A stretch of 64,000 nt of DNA, from assembly GCA_013289795.1 (NCBI GenBank), contig JABCZH010000004.1, positions 310,001 through 374,000 on the forward strand. Reading direction: 5' to 3'. The DNA is from Acidobacteriota bacterium (GTDB lineage Bacteria; Acidobacteriota; Terriglobia; Terriglobales; Acidobacteriaceae). A program made the position numbers and the translations under genes. Under the pieces are notes generated by a model. The model had not been told where the DNA came from, did not search any database, and worked only from the letters and a program-made list of their open reading frames with translations. Every line of letters starts with the position of its first letter. The stretch's first letter is position 1. Shown here in pieces: positions 1 through 9,664 of the stretch.

Positions 1-60
1 GGAGTCTGGTCCAGGAAAACGAAAGCAATGTGGGTGAATTCGGCCGGGAGTTACGTTGAA

Positions 61-1515
61 TCATTCTGAGGACTCATGCGCCTCATCAGCATTACCGTTC
101 GTACGTTCCCGAGATGAGCGCCGGACTAGCCGGATCCAAGCCATATGCGTCATCGCATGCAGGCGCGAACCGTTCGGGGTACTCCAGGGCATCTTGGCGT
201 TGACGGATTGAAAGACTTCCAGTGCCAGTACCTTTCTGGGATCGTTCGAGTCGGTGCGCTGCCACTGCTTTGCCAAGAACACCCAGCACACGCCTCCCGC
301 CAGGGTAACCAACGTGAACAAGGCAGTAACCAGCGCACGCGGAGGGAAGGATTTTTTTTCTGGCAGGTTGGCCGGATCCAGAATTTTTACACTCGGGGTA
401 TCCTTAACTTCCTCGACCTTTTCCATTTCGTACTGTGCTGTCAAAGTTTCGTAAACCGCCTCCTGAACCTTGACGTTGCGATAAAGATCGTAGTAGGTAA
501 CCCCGAGAACGGGGAGTTGGCGGATCGAAGGAGAAAACTCCCCGTTTTGAACCGACTTCCCAGGTTCGCCACCTCCGAGCTTTTCCAGTTGGGCGCGTAA
601 CTCCGCGATACTACTCTTGGTGGACTGCACACGCGGGTTGTTGTCTGTATAAACCTGCTCCAACCCCTTCAAATCCGATTCCATGCCGATCAACTGCCCC
701 TGAACAGCTGCGGCCGCTTCCACCATCGCCTTACCCTGCTCCTCGATGTCAATCGCCGTGTTCTTACTGGCGAATTGGCTGAACGCCAAGGAGGCGTTGT
801 CCAGTTGTTGCTTGACAGCCTGCAGACGCCCTTCAAGAAAGATGCGCTGGCGATGGGCCGCCGAGGTGTCGATTTCTTTCATCAGGCGGTTCAATTCATC
901 GACGTAGCCCTGACCGATTGCGGCAGCCCGTTGTCGGTTCTTGTCCGTAATTTCAATTGTGATGATCCCGCTTTTTCGATCCTCTGAAATCCCACTGTTG
1001 TCCGAGAGGTCCTTGCAAGCGTCCTCCTTATACTTATCCCCGTACACCTTCTGGAGGTCGAATCGATCCACCAATCTCTCCTGGATGGTATGGCTTTTCA
1101 AAACACCGACGTACTCCGCACCCACGTTTTTAAGACCCAGGAGATCACCCGCAATAGCTCCGAGCCCACCACCGCCGCCGCCACCACCCCCGCCACCGCC
1201 TTTTGACTTGCCTCCTCCCGTTCCCCCTCCGGTCATCATCGCTGCCATCATCCCCATGGCCGAGCCTTCTGATTCCGGAGGCATCAGTTGTACGGTGGAT
1301 GCATAGTGGTTTGGAAGCAAGATTGACAGCAAAAGGCCGAGGACGATTCCTATGCCTGTAACCTTCCCGAGGAAGCGGCGCTCTTCCCAGACCAGGCGCC
1401 AACGTTCGATGGACTTATCGCGCGGAGTAACGACGTCGTCCGGGACTCCGACTTCCAGGTGCCCCGTAACGTCTTCGTCTCGCTGCGTTGGAGTCATCTG
1501 CGGCATATCTCTCAT
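61..1515 (-). CDS. Wzz/GumC-like polysaccharide chain-length protein
   Basis: A polysaccharide co-polymerase of the inner membrane, expected to set chain length and link synthesis to the outer-membrane exporter. The 484-aa product has a transmembrane helix near residues 47-67, a periplasmic region with long coiled-coil stretches, and a second helix near residue 400 preceded by the usual Pro-rich stretch (KKSFPPRA). That is the Wzz two-helix topology, but there is no cytoplasmic tyrosine-kinase domain. After the first helix lies a glycine-rich segment with a run of twelve glycines. I place the start at 1515 because ATG overlaps the upstream TGA as ATGA, implying translational coupling to the PAP2-Wzi gene; a longer frame from 1605 would overlap that gene by 94 bases. 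It is the last gene of the export operon seen here. Confidence 0.85.
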   Translation of the reverse strand: MRDMPQMTPTQRDEDVTGHLEVGVPDDVVTPRDKSIERWRLVWEERRFLGKVTGIGIVLGLLLSILLPNHYASTVQLMPPESEGSAMGMMAAMMTGGGTGGGKSKGGGGGGGGGGGGLGAIAGDLLGLKNVGAEYVGVLKSHTIQERLVDRFDLQKVYGDKYKEDACKDLSDNSGISEDRKSGIITIEITDKNRQRAAAIGQGYVDELNRLMKEIDTSAAHRQRIFLEGRLQAVKQQLDNASLAFSQFASKNTAIDIEEQGKAMVEAAAAVQGQLIGMESDLKGLEQVYTDNNPRVQSTKSSIAELRAQLEKLGGGEPGKSVQNGEFSPSIRQLPVLGVTYYDLYRNVKVQEAVYETLTAQYEMEKVEEVKDTPSVKILDPANLPEKKSFPPRALVTALFTLVTLAGGVCWVFLAKQWQRTDSNDPRKVLALEVFQSVNAKMPWSTPNGSRLHAMTHMAWIRLVRRSSRERTNGNADEAHESSE

Positions 1516-4007
1516 TTCTTTAAGCGCCAGTTTGGATACAACGTCAGCTGGACCGATGCAATGAAATTCGATTGCCCGGTGGACGAGAGCACCGGAAACT
1601 TCCACTGCTCTTGTTGGAGCAACCCGGAGACGGAAATGTTATGCCCGACCATGAATTCACCGCGAGCCGAATAGTCAGCCAGCCGGCCGCCCCCAATAAA
1701 AGCGGGGGATACGGTCTGCAGGCGATAGCCTAGCTGTAGCTTATTGCGTGGAGTAAACGAATACGTCAACCAACCTTGCGCACCTCGGCCCTCCCGCCCG
1801 ATCCAACTCGCCATCAAAGTGCCGTCATTGGTATAACCGGAACGATACCGATCACCGTTATAGTATATTGTCCCACGCAACACATGGTTTCGCGATTCGT
1901 TTATTCCCTCAGCGCGAAACTCCATCTTGGGGACTTTCGGTATTTGGGGCATGTAGATGCCAGGATTTACGTTGGCACGCGCGGAACCAATGGGTGAAAT
2001 CTCGTCCCAGACCATGGAGTCCATGTAAAGCGTCAACCAGTTTCTCAGGCCTGGTATGCGATAGCTGAAGTCGGCGGCCGAGACCCGCTTCCCGGGATTT
2101 TTCGCCAGATTCGCGGTGTGCACAAAATAAGAATCAAAGAAATTGCCGAACGTAACCGGCAAACCCGGGCCCCCGAACATTGAGGTGATTGCCATGCCGA
2201 ATTCGAAATTGGGGGTAGGCTGAAAACTGATCTTTTCTCCATGAATGAACGGCTGGGGCGAGATGTCAGGACCAACCACTCCGGGATGTCCGGGAAAAGA
2301 CTGGCAGCTCTGCACCACACATCGTTCCCAGTGTTGGCCCGAGAGTTGCCCAATAAAGAACTCCGAACGGAAGGGGCCCAGCACGCGTGACAAACCCGGT
2401 ATCTCATGCGGCATAACATCGTCAATCTTGACCATCGGAAACGGGGCCGCATTATCGCTCATCAATAGCGGCCCCGACTCCCCGGGACCGAGCCAGAGGC
2501 TTTGGACTCCAGCAGAGATCTGCACGTTATTGATGCTGACCGAAGCCATGCTATTGAGTAGATTGACTTGGTTCATTTCGCTGGTTCCGTTGGCCAAGGG
2601 AGGATTGGCATCGGTCACCGCGATAGCTGCCAGGACCTGGGGGGAACTGGTGGGCATGGCAGGCGCGTGCTGGTATTCCCCCTGGAAGGAAAAGGCCATC
2701 GGTCCCAGCTCGGCATCGGCAGTCACTCCCGTGATGTTATTAAACCCAGTCCAGTAGGGCCGGCCATAATCATTGACCACAGTTTGTCCGAAGTGAAATG
2801 CGTCACGCAGAGGTGTACCAGAGATCCCCATCGATCGCGTGTACAAGGACTCCACGCGCGCTGCGACATTGGATGCACCGTTCAGCCTGCCGATCTCCGG
2901 GGCGAATTCCTGGACCAAGGCTTGATACAGTCTGCCCCCTCGGCCCTCAGCAATCCCCTCGTCCGGAAGTTTGTCGGCCGCGTCGTCCAGAAGACGGGCG
3001 CACTGCATTCGCGTCCAGGGGCGCATCCCAAGAACCGCTGACTTCAGGTACCCCATGGCAATCAGACGTTCGAGCCCGGGATATATCCAACTGTCCAGCG
3101 GAACGTAGGGGGAGGCCATGTAATTCGGATTACGGGCCTTCTCTCCTGTGCTTTCGTCGCGCAAGCTTCCCCAGCCAGATCCGCCGACTTCGGGGTCATG
3201 ATGGGCCCGATAAACCTGGCGTCCGAAGTACCAGCCCAAGGCGCTGCCGACGATGACATCCGACGGAAAGTGTTGCTGGGCGGTGACGCGGGTAACCGTT
3301 ATGGCCGATGCCAGGCTGTAAGCCGCTATCTGGCTCAGGGTACCGGGGTATTCGTGGGCCCATACGCTGGCGATTGACCATGCGATGGCAGAATGTTCGG
3401 ACGGAAAAGAGGCGCCTCCCTGAAAGAAATTCCCGTGCTCATTGCCATCCAGAGGACGTTGCCTTTGGGTGATCGCCTTGAACAAGTATGTGACCGCAGT
3501 GCTGTTGATAGCGGCCTCCCCGCTGAGCAACCCGGCTTCCTGCAAATGATCGTCATGCGTCATGTGGCCGAGCACAAACGAGGCGCCACCAAACCCAATC
3601 ATGGAGTACAAACCGTAGTCCGAGATGTGTAGACTGGTTTGCATGTGATTCGGATTTACCTGCTTCGCCCACCAACTATCGCTCGCAATGAAAGCGCTCA
3701 CCAGAGCGGTTGAGGGGGCAATCCATTTGAGGTCCTTCACCTGGAGCCGGGTTGGCGCCGTCCAGAACTCCTTCTGGTCGCCGGCAAGATGTTTAAGGAA
3801 CGGCCGGAGCAAGCGGTTCTCCGGTTCTTCGCCAGGCTGCAACCAACCGCGATTCTCCTGAGTTGAAGCTGGGTGAACCGGATCTACTCGCGGGGCCACA
3901 CCCGCGTCCGGATTGGTCGCAGCGACATTCCCTTGCGTCTGGCCAGTTAAAGTCACGGCAGTAAGCAAAAGAACTCCCAGGAAACAACGTCCCATCAGAA
4001 AGAGCAT
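1512..4007 (-). CDS. PAP2-family phosphatase fused to a Wzi-like capsule assembly domain
   Basis: An 831-aa two-domain envelope protein. After a signal-like N-terminus (start 4007, a GGGG box close upstream, 13 bases after the SLBB gene stop) comes a PAP2 phosphatase domain. It carries the three family signatures: a lysine/arginine-RP box (KAITQRQRP), a PSEHS box in place of the usual PSGH, and RVTAQQHFPSD with the catalytic histidine. The C-terminal half resembles outer-membrane Wzi-type beta-barrel proteins that anchor capsule. PAP2 enzymes dephosphorylate undecaprenyl pyrophosphate or related lipids, so the fusion could couple lipid-carrier recycling to surface attachment (inference). It lies between the exporter and the chain-length gene and overlaps the latter by 4 bases. 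A longer frame opens at 4130 but would run into the exporter gene. Confidence 0.8.
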   Translation of the reverse strand: MLFLMGRCFLGVLLLTAVTLTGQTQGNVAATNPDAGVAPRVDPVHPASTQENRGWLQPGEEPENRLLRPFLKHLAGDQKEFWTAPTRLQVKDLKWIAPSTALVSAFIASDSWWAKQVNPNHMQTSLHISDYGLYSMIGFGGASFVLGHMTHDDHLQEAGLLSGEAAINSTAVTYLFKAITQRQRPLDGNEHGNFFQGGASFPSEHSAIAWSIASVWAHEYPGTLSQIAAYSLASAITVTRVTAQQHFPSDVIVGSALGWYFGRQVYRAHHDPEVGGSGWGSLRDESTGEKARNPNYMASPYVPLDSWIYPGLERLIAMGYLKSAVLGMRPWTRMQCARLLDDAADKLPDEGIAEGRGGRLYQALVQEFAPEIGRLNGASNVAARVESLYTRSMGISGTPLRDAFHFGQTVVNDYGRPYWTGFNNITGVTADAELGPMAFSFQGEYQHAPAMPTSSPQVLAAIAVTDANPPLANGTSEMNQVNLLNSMASVSINNVQISAGVQSLWLGPGESGPLLMSDNAAPFPMVKIDDVMPHEIPGLSRVLGPFRSEFFIGQLSGQHWERCVVQSCQSFPGHPGVVGPDISPQPFIHGEKISFQPTPNFEFGMAITSMFGGPGLPVTFGNFFDSYFVHTANLAKNPGKRVSAADFSYRIPGLRNWLTLYMDSMVWDEISPIGSARANVNPGIYMPQIPKVPKMEFRAEGINESRNHVLRGTIYYNGDRYRSGYTNDGTLMASWIGREGRGAQGWLTYSFTPRNKLQLGYRLQTVSPAFIGGGRLADYSARGEFMVGHNISVSGLLQQEQWKFPVLSSTGQSNFIASVQLTLYPNWRLKK

Positions 4008-4020
4008 CAGACCCCAAAAA

Positions 4021-7000
4021 TCAGAACTTGGCGAAATAGTAGGTCGCGATGCCTGCTGAAGCCGCGAGTTGGGCGGTTTGTAAGACTGTCTTGAACTTGT
4101 TGCCGAAAGAATAGGTTTGTTCGGGCACAACGATCATGTCCCCCGGCCGCAGTTCCGCGCTTTGAACACCCCCGCCGAACACTCCCCCCGGCCCGCCCGC
4201 GACTGAACCGTCCGCTCGAACCACGAACGTACCCCGCTTATCCGCCAGCTCCGTTGGACCGCCTGCTTGTTTAAGGTACCAACCAGCGTTTCTGCCTGGC
4301 TTGTAAGTGATGGCAGTCGGGTTGTAAACGGCGCCATCCACCAACACGATGCCAGGCCTCTTGGGAATACGTATTACGTCTCCAGCGCGCACCTGGATAT
4401 CGGCTGAGGTGTTGGCCCAACGCTTGACATCGGAAGAGATGTGAATAACCAGGCGCCCCACAGGCGGAGTATTCTGCAACTGCTCGATGACCTTCTGATA
4501 CTGCAGAACTGCGGCTTTGGCTTGAACTTGTTGATCCAGATCCGCTCCGGGGGGAGGCTTCACCAGCCCGACCTCAGCCTGGACTCGTTGGAGCAAGTCG
4601 GCCCGGTTCTTCTCCTCCAATTCCCGAACCTGGACCCGTTCGAACACTGCTCCGTAAGGATAGGAGTTGGGCAAAAAGCCGCCGGCGCGAGCAATGACGG
4701 AACTGAGGCGCTCACCCGGCTGAATACCATAACCACCCGGATGTGCGACCTCGCCCTTGACCTGTATAACTGCACCCAAGTCATCCCAACCAGACAACTG
4801 ACGAATGGTGAGAACGTCGCCGTCGTGCAGACGGACGTCGGTATCGGGTTCGCCAGCGAGAGCTTTGCCAATTTCCACAGTTTGATGATCCGAGACGACT
4901 TTACTGCCGTGCTCGACCATGTAACTTGTAAGGTCGGCCTCTTCCTTATAGGCACCACGCTTAAGGCCGCCGGCAAATTGAACCAAATCGGCAGCGGACA
5001 TCCCAGAGCCCAAGGGATACTTGCCCGGACGCCCGACTTCGCCCTCGATAGTTACTGTGGCGGGATCGACTTTGTTCAGATCACGGTGGATGAAGACGCG
5101 GTCTTTGGGGGCGAGGAGAATATTGTCCTTGGGGTCGCCATCCATTGCCCGCCGCAAGTTGACACTGAATACACGGAGCTTTCCGTCGTCGGTTTTGCGG
5201 AAGACCTGGGCATCTCCGATCAATGCGTCCGAAGTAGTGCCCCCCGCCAGATAGACGGCGTCAAGCAGGTAAGCCGCGCCGTTGGTGATGTGGTCACCAG
5301 GATCTCTCACCTCTCCGGTGACCGTGATGACCGGGGCATCCTCGAAATCGAAGCGTCCGAACACCCGCACCGTGTCGAAGGGCTGCAGAGCCAATTCCTG
5401 GTCTTTGCCGTCAAGAGCATCCCCGAGATTGAAAGCCAGTACCTCGGGAGTGTTATCAGGCTTTTTGAGACGAATAATCTCGGCGTGCTGCTTGTAGGGC
5501 TCGGGCAAGAGATCTTTGTAGGACTTAATCAAATCCGTGACCTTCATGCCATCACGGTAGGCAAATTTCCCCGGCCGGAAAACGTGACCCTCCAGATAAA
5601 CCGTCTTATCGGCGTAGGGCAAGATGGGGGAAACCTTGATCTTGTCGCCATCTTGGATCTGGAAGTCTTGCAGCCCCTTGGTCACGTCGGCGGCGTTGTT
5701 GTTTTCCGGAATGTCCAGTCGCAACATCGAGCGGGAGTCGTGCGCGACCAAGCGTTCCACATCGACGTGTCGAAGGGTGCCGGAAGGCAGCACGCCGCCA
5801 GCAATCTCCAGCATTTCAGCCAGGCTCTTTTCTTGGTTCAATTCGTAGATTGCTGGCCGGCGAACCATGCCCTCAATAGTGACCTGAGGACCCAGCGGAG
5901 GCACCAAAATGGTGTCACCCGCTTCCAATCGGTGCATGCCAGTAGGAACGCCGTGCAACAACAGGTTGTACACATCGACGGTTTCGACTAGCTCTTGGCC
6001 ACGATAGTGCTTGAAAATGCGCAAGCTGCCGCCCGACGTTGGTCCTCCAGCTTGGTAGACGGCATTTAGCGGCGTAGACAGGGCAAGCACGTCATACGGC
6101 CCGGGATGTTCCACGTCGCCCACAACATATACCCGCACGCTACGGACGCGGGCGAGGGAGATGTCTGCTCTTACATCTCGATACTGGGTACGCATCGCCG
6201 TCTGAACAACTTGCTGTGCTTCACCCAGAGTCTTACCTGAAACCTGTATCCCCCCAGCCTCTGGCAAAACCAGCCGACCCGTACGATCCACGGCTCTGGT
6301 CAAGTGGTCGGTGAGACTACCGGTGAAATCTACATTCACGTCATCCCCCGGCCCGAGGACGTACTCAGGCCCGACGGGCATGTCCATGGGAAGATCATCA
6401 AAATTACCTGTGCCGTTTTGAAACAAGTCAATACCAAAACGATCCAGGATCGGCGAACGGCGCGCATACTGCTGATAGAGATCGTAAAGGGAAGGAACAT
6501 CGGCGTACGGGTTGGCCTGATGCTTGATCGGCGGCTGACGGTCAATGTCGAGCGGCGAAAATTGGGACGGATTGCTTGAAGAAGGCCCGGAAAAACCTGG
6601 GAAAGAGTTTACTCCCGGATTCAGGCTAGCCTGTTGGGGCAAAGAAGTGTTTGCACCAAATGGATTGGAACCTCCGCCCATTCCGCCTGGTCCGGAGCCT
6701 TGACCGCCGAAGAGCGATGGCAAGCCGAAGTTCCCACCTCCCCCTGCTCCAGATCCAAAGAGCGAACCTTGCCCGCCCATCCCCGAATTGCCAAAGCCTC
6801 CGCCCGAAGCCCCGCCGAAACCGCCGGAGGAACTGGTGCCGCCAAAGTGGCTGGCCGAGCCACCGCTCGAACCATTCAAGCGCGCTGCGATCAGCGATTG
6901 CACGGAGCCAGATCCCATCGCGGATAGTCCGTTCGCATCGCCCGAGTCGTAGTAGTCAGCAAATGCCCCTGACGACTGTGCCTGCAGCAACGTACGACGC

Positions 7001-7773
7001 GGATCATATATTGGTTGCGGCCATTGCTGGTTGGGTCCAGGACCCATCGGGCCGGAAGAGGGGAGGGAGTTGAGGCTTGGAGCTGACGGAGGCTTCAAAC
7101 CCTGGACGGTCCCAGCCGGGTTCGCCTGAGGAGTACCGGAGGGCTCGGCGAAGTTGGGGTTGGGGGTCCGTTGGAGATCATCCTCGTGACGTAACCAATA
7201 TAGATCTTCCTGCCCCGGGGACTTGAGGTTGGCGATTTGCCCAGCCAACGAGGTGCTCGTCTGACTTGAGGGCGTTGGCACCGGACCGGTGGTCACGGGA
7301 GTCAGTCCCGCCAGCCAACTCCGCTCAAGCTCTTCCTGGGTGGGTTTGGCACGGATGTAGTAGCGATCCTCGATTTCCCGGGTGAACTGGCTCCGAACCT
7401 TCTGGTCGTCCCGAACCAATTGGAACACCGCATCGTCAGTCAACTCTTCCTGACCGATCACTCGTCCTTGCTCGAACGCAGTGCGCACCAACAGTTTCTT
7501 GCATTTCAACAGGAGTCCAGGCTCAGCGGTAAGAAGTGAAATAATCTTGTCCGATGATAGCGAAACCAGTTGGTCAGCCTGCGCTTCGGCGCGAGATTGC
7601 TCGAGAGGAACCGCTCGAGTCCGATCGTAATCTTGGTTGCCGGACGACTTATCGTATGACTTGGTAAACGGCCGATCCTGCTGGGCGGACAGCGACGCCG
7701 CTCCTAGCATGAACAGCAACCCCACTGCCACCAAGAAACCAAGCTCGCGGATCTTTGACAATCGAACTCTCAT
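4021..7773 (-). CDS. Large SLBB-domain polysaccharide export protein (Wza/GumB-like)
   Basis: A 1250-aa outer-membrane polysaccharide export protein. It begins with a signal peptide (hydrophobic to about residue 29, ending ASLSAQ), followed by a Pro/Gln region and a glycine/serine-rich low-complexity region around residues 270-400. The polysaccharide export domain follows (VLGPGDDVNVDFTG), then about seven SLBB-type repeats recognisable by V.GEV..PG and AGG endings (for example VYVVGDVEHPGPY, VTIEGEVGRPGKY, IQVKGEVAHPGGY). Typical Wza has one or two SLBB repeats, so this is a long multi-SLBB form as seen in Acidobacteria and myxobacteria. I chose start 7773 because GGGGAGAG precedes it and the signal peptide follows directly; the frame is open to 7908. 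It is first in the operon. Confidence 0.88.
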   Translation of the reverse strand: MRVRLSKIRELGFLVAVGLLFMLGAASLSAQQDRPFTKSYDKSSGNQDYDRTRAVPLEQSRAEAQADQLVSLSSDKIISLLTAEPGLLLKCKKLLVRTAFEQGRVIGQEELTDDAVFQLVRDDQKVRSQFTREIEDRYYIRAKPTQEELERSWLAGLTPVTTGPVPTPSSQTSTSLAGQIANLKSPGQEDLYWLRHEDDLQRTPNPNFAEPSGTPQANPAGTVQGLKPPSAPSLNSLPSSGPMGPGPNQQWPQPIYDPRRTLLQAQSSGAFADYYDSGDANGLSAMGSGSVQSLIAARLNGSSGGSASHFGGTSSSGGFGGASGGGFGNSGMGGQGSLFGSGAGGGGNFGLPSLFGGQGSGPGGMGGGSNPFGANTSLPQQASLNPGVNSFPGFSGPSSSNPSQFSPLDIDRQPPIKHQANPYADVPSLYDLYQQYARRSPILDRFGIDLFQNGTGNFDDLPMDMPVGPEYVLGPGDDVNVDFTGSLTDHLTRAVDRTGRLVLPEAGGIQVSGKTLGEAQQVVQTAMRTQYRDVRADISLARVRSVRVYVVGDVEHPGPYDVLALSTPLNAVYQAGGPTSGGSLRIFKHYRGQELVETVDVYNLLLHGVPTGMHRLEAGDTILVPPLGPQVTIEGMVRRPAIYELNQEKSLAEMLEIAGGVLPSGTLRHVDVERLVAHDSRSMLRLDIPENNNAADVTKGLQDFQIQDGDKIKVSPILPYADKTVYLEGHVFRPGKFAYRDGMKVTDLIKSYKDLLPEPYKQHAEIIRLKKPDNTPEVLAFNLGDALDGKDQELALQPFDTVRVFGRFDFEDAPVITVTGEVRDPGDHITNGAAYLLDAVYLAGGTTSDALIGDAQVFRKTDDGKLRVFSVNLRRAMDGDPKDNILLAPKDRVFIHRDLNKVDPATVTIEGEVGRPGKYPLGSGMSAADLVQFAGGLKRGAYKEEADLTSYMVEHGSKVVSDHQTVEIGKALAGEPDTDVRLHDGDVLTIRQLSGWDDLGAVIQVKGEVAHPGGYGIQPGERLSSVIARAGGFLPNSYPYGAVFERVQVRELEEKNRADLLQRVQAEVGLVKPPPGADLDQQVQAKAAVLQYQKVIEQLQNTPPVGRLVIHISSDVKRWANTSADIQVRAGDVIRIPKRPGIVLVDGAVYNPTAITYKPGRNAGWYLKQAGGPTELADKRGTFVVRADGSVAGGPGGVFGGGVQSAELRPGDMIVVPEQTYSFGNKFKTVLQTAQLAASAGIATYYFAKF

Positions 7774-8089
7774 AACATCTCTCCCCACTGCAATCGAACA
7801 CAGCCCAAGTAGACTATGGAACCATCTGGAATTTGTTCGCAGCGCACCAGTATCTTCGGACTTCAGCGCCACGTTAGAGTCAGGGTCTCTGTAGCTCCGC
7901 CCTCTCACTTACAGGGCGTTTGTGAGTTAACCCATGACATTTCAGTAATTTCCAAACAAAACGTCGACAGCCTAAAACGACAATCGCGACACGGGCTGGA
8001 GCTATTTCTGTCCCAAACCCGAACACCGACTCAAAGTCGCGCTCCGCACCATGCCCCGGGTTTTGAAATGGAATCGCCACACGCGGACT
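7774..8089. promoter_or_regulatory. Intergenic region, presumed leader of the export operon
   Basis: 316 bases without a convincing gene, between the export operon start and the end of the receiver-like gene, both read on the minus strand. The operon promoter should lie here. I could not identify a reliable -35/-10 pair or operator. Confidence 0.3.
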
Positions 8090-8461
8090 TCACGTGCTCA
8101 CCAACTCCGGTTTGTTTCGCAACACGCTCAGGATGCCTTGTTCCGATGACTCCACGCGCATGGAACGAATATCGACAAAAGCCCAATAAAAAATGCCGCT
8201 ATTACGTTCTGGAGCAACCGCGAGAATCTTCATCTGCGGATACCGCCCCAGCAGAAAACCGCGCAAACCCGGACGCCCCTCCGGCTCCTCGAGCGCGATG
8301 ATCAGATAGTCAGGCCGGGTGCGTTCCACCAGTTCGGTGAGTTCAGCATCGTCCTCAGTTTCGCCCACGATCTCGATATCGGGCTGATCCCCAACGGTGG
8401 CCAGGACTAGGTCCTTCATCAAACGTGGCCGGTTTGCAACCAACACTTTGACCTTTTGCAC
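8090..8461 (-). CDS. Degenerate receiver-like protein
   Basis: A 123-aa protein with the length and beginning of a CheY-type receiver domain (MQKVKVLVANRPRLMKDLV). The acidic pair that binds magnesium is absent near the N-terminus, and the phospho-acceptor aspartate in the beta-3 position is replaced (DYLIIALEEPEG). It is therefore more likely a pseudo-receiver than a phosphorylatable regulator. It sits 175 bases downstream of the NarL-type regulator on the same strand and may be a partner of it or of the export operon it precedes. Function unknown. Confidence 0.65.
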   Translation of the reverse strand: MQKVKVLVANRPRLMKDLVLATVGDQPDIEIVGETEDDAELTELVERTRPDYLIIALEEPEGRPGLRGFLLGRYPQMKILAVAPERNSGIFYWAFVDIRSMRVESSEQGILSVLRNKPELVST

Positions 8462-8636
8462 GATATTCTCCGTGCCGCGCAGTTTCTCCCAGAATCGGAG
8501 AAAAAGTAAGACTCAAATCCGGTCCAGAGAACCTAACTGTGTAGTACCAAGAAGTTTACGTTGACCGACGGCACTCTGTCCGTTCTTTGGACAAACAAGT
8601 ACCCAAAAAGTACCGGGGCTGTTTTCGGATTTTGAC

Positions 8637-9305
8637 TCATGCAAACGCGCCGGGCACGCGGCAACGCTCCACGGCTCCGAGGCGATCGCTGGCACCGAGC
8701 TTGCGCAGCATACGGTGGACGTGGTTTTTTACCGTTTGCTCGGAAAGATTGAGTTGCGCCGCGATCTCCTTGTTGGTAAGGCCGCGGCTGATCATTTGCA
8801 CCAATTGCTGCTCCCGGCGGGTGAGTCCCAGGTCGTGCTTGAGTACGAAGCCCGCGGATTGGGGCGTGGGGTTGGCCAATTGCTGGAACAGCACCATGCA
8901 CAAGCTAGGCGGACACACCGCGTCGTCATTGGCCACCGAGCGCACGCAGGCGGCCACTTCCATGGCTGAGGCCTCCTTCAGCACGTAGCCTACGATCCCG
9001 TCACGCACCGCTCTCAGGAAAGTTCCCGGCTCGGCTTCCATGCCCACCATAACCACCTTGAGACCGGGCATGGCAGCGCGAACCTCAGAAACCAGCCGCA
9101 ACTCGGAAAGTGCAACCGTGGCGGAATCGCAAAGCAAGACATGCGGAGCGGCGGTGGTGATTTGCTGCACAATGTCGGGCGCGAACGCGGATGCGCCCAC
9201 CACTCGTATGTCGCTCTTCTTGTTGAGAATGCGTGCTAGGGCCTCGCGCAACAGACGGTTCTCGGCCAAAATAAAGACCTGCACGACGGCGATGTCACCA
9301 GACAT
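8637..9305 (-). CDS. NarL/LuxR-type response regulator
   Basis: A 222-aa regulator. An N-terminal receiver domain has a plausible phospho-acceptor Asp (HVLLCDSATV). The C-terminal GerE/LuxR helix-turn-helix has its standard start (LTRREQQLVQMISRGLTNKE) and recognition helix (LSEQTVKNHVHRMLRKLGA). The start at 9305 has an AGAGG box six bases upstream; the frame remains open to 9401 with no receiver sequence there. No kinase is adjacent on the same strand, though a histidine kinase lies downstream in the divergent operon. Likely a transcription regulator of the neighbouring exopolysaccharide genes (inference from position). Confidence 0.85.
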   Translation of the reverse strand: MSGDIAVVQVFILAENRLLREALARILNKKSDIRVVGASAFAPDIVQQITTAAPHVLLCDSATVALSELRLVSEVRAAMPGLKVVMVGMEAEPGTFLRAVRDGIVGYVLKEASAMEVAACVRSVANDDAVCPPSLCMVLFQQLANPTPQSAGFVLKHDLGLTRREQQLVQMISRGLTNKEIAAQLNLSEQTVKNHVHRMLRKLGASDRLGAVERCRVPGAFA

Positions 9306-9664
9306 AACAAACCTCTGTACCTCGCATGCGTGCCCCCACACGCCGTGCTTGAGGTGTGATCGGAATCGAACAAGCTTTGGAACTAGTTGTCGGATAAGCA
9401 TATCCGCTTTCGCCGAAAAATGCGAGAGGAACAGAGCAAAACTGGAACGGGCACTCGGGTCTGGAAGGCGAAGGATCAGAGGGGAAACAAGGAAGCAGGC
9501 CTCCGGCAGATGCGGGGCGACCGACAGCTAACCTGGGTGCTACCATGAACGGTTTAGCCGCAATCATGGGATTCCGCAACCAAGCAGCGGTTCCGGTTAT
9601 CTAATCGACTTTGTTAAGGCGGGCCGGAGCGGCCAAAATCTCCACTGGAAGCTGAGACGGGGGC
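9306..9664. promoter_or_regulatory. Divergent intergenic region
   Basis: 359 bases between the minus-strand NarL-type regulator and the plus-strand receiver-reductase operon, so it should hold both promoters. I see no repeat, operator palindrome or small gene that I can support. Confidence 0.3.

Noticed and set aside
1160-1205. The C-rich run in the GumC-like gene as a possible regulatory G-quadruplex
   Set aside because: It encodes an in-frame polyglycine segment, and such runs are expected from Gly-rich codons. Sequence alone does not support regulation.
4441-5991. A 516-codon plus-strand frame
   Set aside because: It is antisense to the SLBB export gene, whose domains are clear. The translation is a mirror of a high-G+C coding strand without any motif.
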